A stretch of 45,737 nt of DNA from NCBI GenBank assembly GCA_000436915.1, contig HF994194.1:13025-58761 (forward strand), read 5' to 3'. The notes beneath the pieces were generated by a model, which was not told the DNA's origin, searched no databases, and saw nothing but the letters and a program-made list of their open reading frames with translations. The translations under genes and the position numbers were made by a program. The DNA is from Prevotella sp. CAG:1092. GTDB lineage: Bacteria; Bacteroidota; Bacteroidia; Bacteroidales; Bacteroidaceae. Positions 44,944 to 45,737 of the stretch are shown here, one piece after another (within the stretch, counting starts at the first letter, position 1; each line of letters starts with the position of its first letter).

Positions 44944-45737
44944 ATGGAAAAAAATCTTAAAAGAATAATATTAGGCATCGATGTCTCAACTTCATGTCTG
45001 GGTGTTTCAATCGTTAGTCATGATGAAACAGAGACAAAACTATTATACATTAACCACATAAAGCCCAAGTTGAAATCAAGAAAGATTAAAGGCACAGAAG
45101 CATTATTTCTTAAGAGTCGGATTTTCAGGGAGCAATTTTCACAACTATGCGAACAATTATGCATTAAGGATTTAATTACGGATATTGTTATTGAAGAACC
45201 TTTACCAAGTTCACAAAATGTCAGTACCGTTAATACTTTATTGAAATTTAATGGAATGATATCTGAATCCGTATACGAATTAACAGGCGTAGTGCCTAAA
45301 TATATATCTTCATATGAAGCCAGAAAATATGCCTTTCCTGAATTGATGTCGATTAGAAAATACAATAAAAAGGGACAAGAATACAGTTACAACAAAATTC
45401 GGAATGCAATAAAACAAAATGAATTGGTCTTGTTTGGTAATTACCCTTTTGATTGTGCAAAAAAACTAATACTATGGAATAAGGTGTCAGAAATGTATAA
45501 AGGCATACAGTGGATATACAATTCCAAAAATGAATTGAAAACTGAAAATTTTGATGCTTCCGATAGTCTTGTCTGCATTCTCGGACAAATCGGTAAAGAA
45601 AAATATGAAAATACGGAACCTGAAATTACAAGTTATACCGATAATAAGGACAAGAACGAAGACACTATAAAGATCGAATATAACGTTAATTTTTGTGGAA
45701 AAAATTTTCCAAAGACTATTGAGATCAATAATATTAT
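44944..45737 (+). CDS. RuvC-like Holliday junction resolvase (partial)
   Basis: Open from ATG 44944 to the window end, at least 264 residues, with no stop, so the C-terminus is missing. The RNase H-like fold is shown by 'IILGIDVSTSCLGVSIV' (D13), 'IVIEEPLPSS' (E84/E85) and 'NFDASDSLVC' (D204, D207), the aspartate-glutamate-aspartate order of RuvC-type resolvases. It would cut Holliday junctions and branched replication intermediates, the role played in T4 by the unrelated endonuclease VII (gp49). It is longer than bacterial RuvC (about 173) because of an insertion of about 80 residues between the second and third motifs. It is divergent from the SbcD-like gene, another recombination function. 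Confidence 0.75.
   Translation, partial: MEKNLKRIILGIDVSTSCLGVSIVSHDETETKLLYINHIKPKLKSRKIKGTEALFLKSRIFREQFSQLCEQLCIKDLITDIVIEEPLPSSQNVSTVNTLLKFNGMISESVYELTGVVPKYISSYEARKYAFPELMSIRKYNKKGQEYSYNKIRNAIKQNELVLFGNYPFDCAKKLILWNKVSEMYKGIQWIYNSKNELKTENFDASDSLVCILGQIGKEKYENTEPEITSYTDNKDKNEDTIKIEYNVNFCGKNFPKTIEINNI

Noticed and set aside
1..45737. Stop-codon recoding, as in some gut phages
   Set aside because: Genes end with TAA, TGA and TAG at sensible places, and no gene is interrupted by an in-frame TAG or TGA.
1..45737. tRNA genes, CRISPR arrays, insertion sequences
   Set aside because: Gaps are short (under about 190 bases); no cloverleaf, regular spaced repeat or transposase was seen.

Overview
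The window is 45.7 kb of AT-rich, almost fully coding DNA from a large contractile-tailed (T4-like, myovirus-type) phage. The host is most likely a member of the Bacteroidota. The phage assignment rests on T4-type replication and recombination proteins (gp32-like ssDNA-binding protein, UvsX/RecA, RNase H/FEN-type 5' exonuclease, DnaB/gp41-type helicase, gp47/SbcD nuclease) together with baseplate proteins (gp25, gp6/J, gp53/LysM-like, a hub with tail lysins). The host assignment rests on several promoters of the Bacteroides form (TTTG, 19-20 bases, TAnnTTTG), mostly weak Shine-Dalgarno sequences, a 'FAQQ'-type signal peptide, BACON-like domains and a Listeria/Bacteroides-type repeat. The standard genetic code appears to be used, since genes end in TAA, TGA and TAG. 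I see no tRNA, CRISPR array or insertion sequence.

Layout. 1-11.3 kb: tail and baseplate genes. These are an OmpA-domain structural protein, a gp53/LysM-like wedge protein and a 2.1-kilo-residue hub carrying two peptidoglycan-degrading domains. Two accessory ('moron'-like) genes sit beside the hub, each with its own Bacteroides-type promoter; one encodes an exported protein. 12.0-13.1 kb: two small proteins of unknown function, perhaps structural. 13.3-20.2 kb: replication block with ssDNA-binding protein, thymidine kinase, UvsX, an unknown, FEN nuclease, another unknown, and DnaB-type helicase. 20.3-23.0 kb: the anaerobic ribonucleotide reductase pair nrdD-nrdG. 23.1-44.0 kb: a second long tail block. 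It begins with gp25 and gp6, then a small membrane protein, a 2349-residue giant, and six further tail or baseplate proteins. These include one with a CBM5/12-like module, one with a P2 gpI/T4 gp7-like segment and one with BACON-like repeats. 44.0-45.7 kb: a leftward SbcD/gp47 nuclease and a rightward RuvC-like resolvase, divergently transcribed; the resolvase is cut off by the window end.

How the genes fit together. nrdD/nrdG and thymidine kinase supply dNTPs under anaerobic, gut-like conditions. The helicase, ssDNA-binding protein, FEN nuclease, UvsX, SbcD and RuvC-like proteins form a recombination-dependent replication set. The tail proteins build a complex baseplate rich in putative carbohydrate- and cell-wall-binding modules. 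Transcription looks modular: hairpin terminators separate blocks, and in at least one place (upstream of the exported protein gene) a promoter sits inside the terminator-like hairpin. Two replication-block promoters share a nearly identical -7 region and a flanking inverted repeat but lack a good -33 box, which suggests activator-dependent 'middle' promoters. No intergenic stretch exceeds 300 bases; the longest is about 190 bases, before the ssDNA-binding protein gene.
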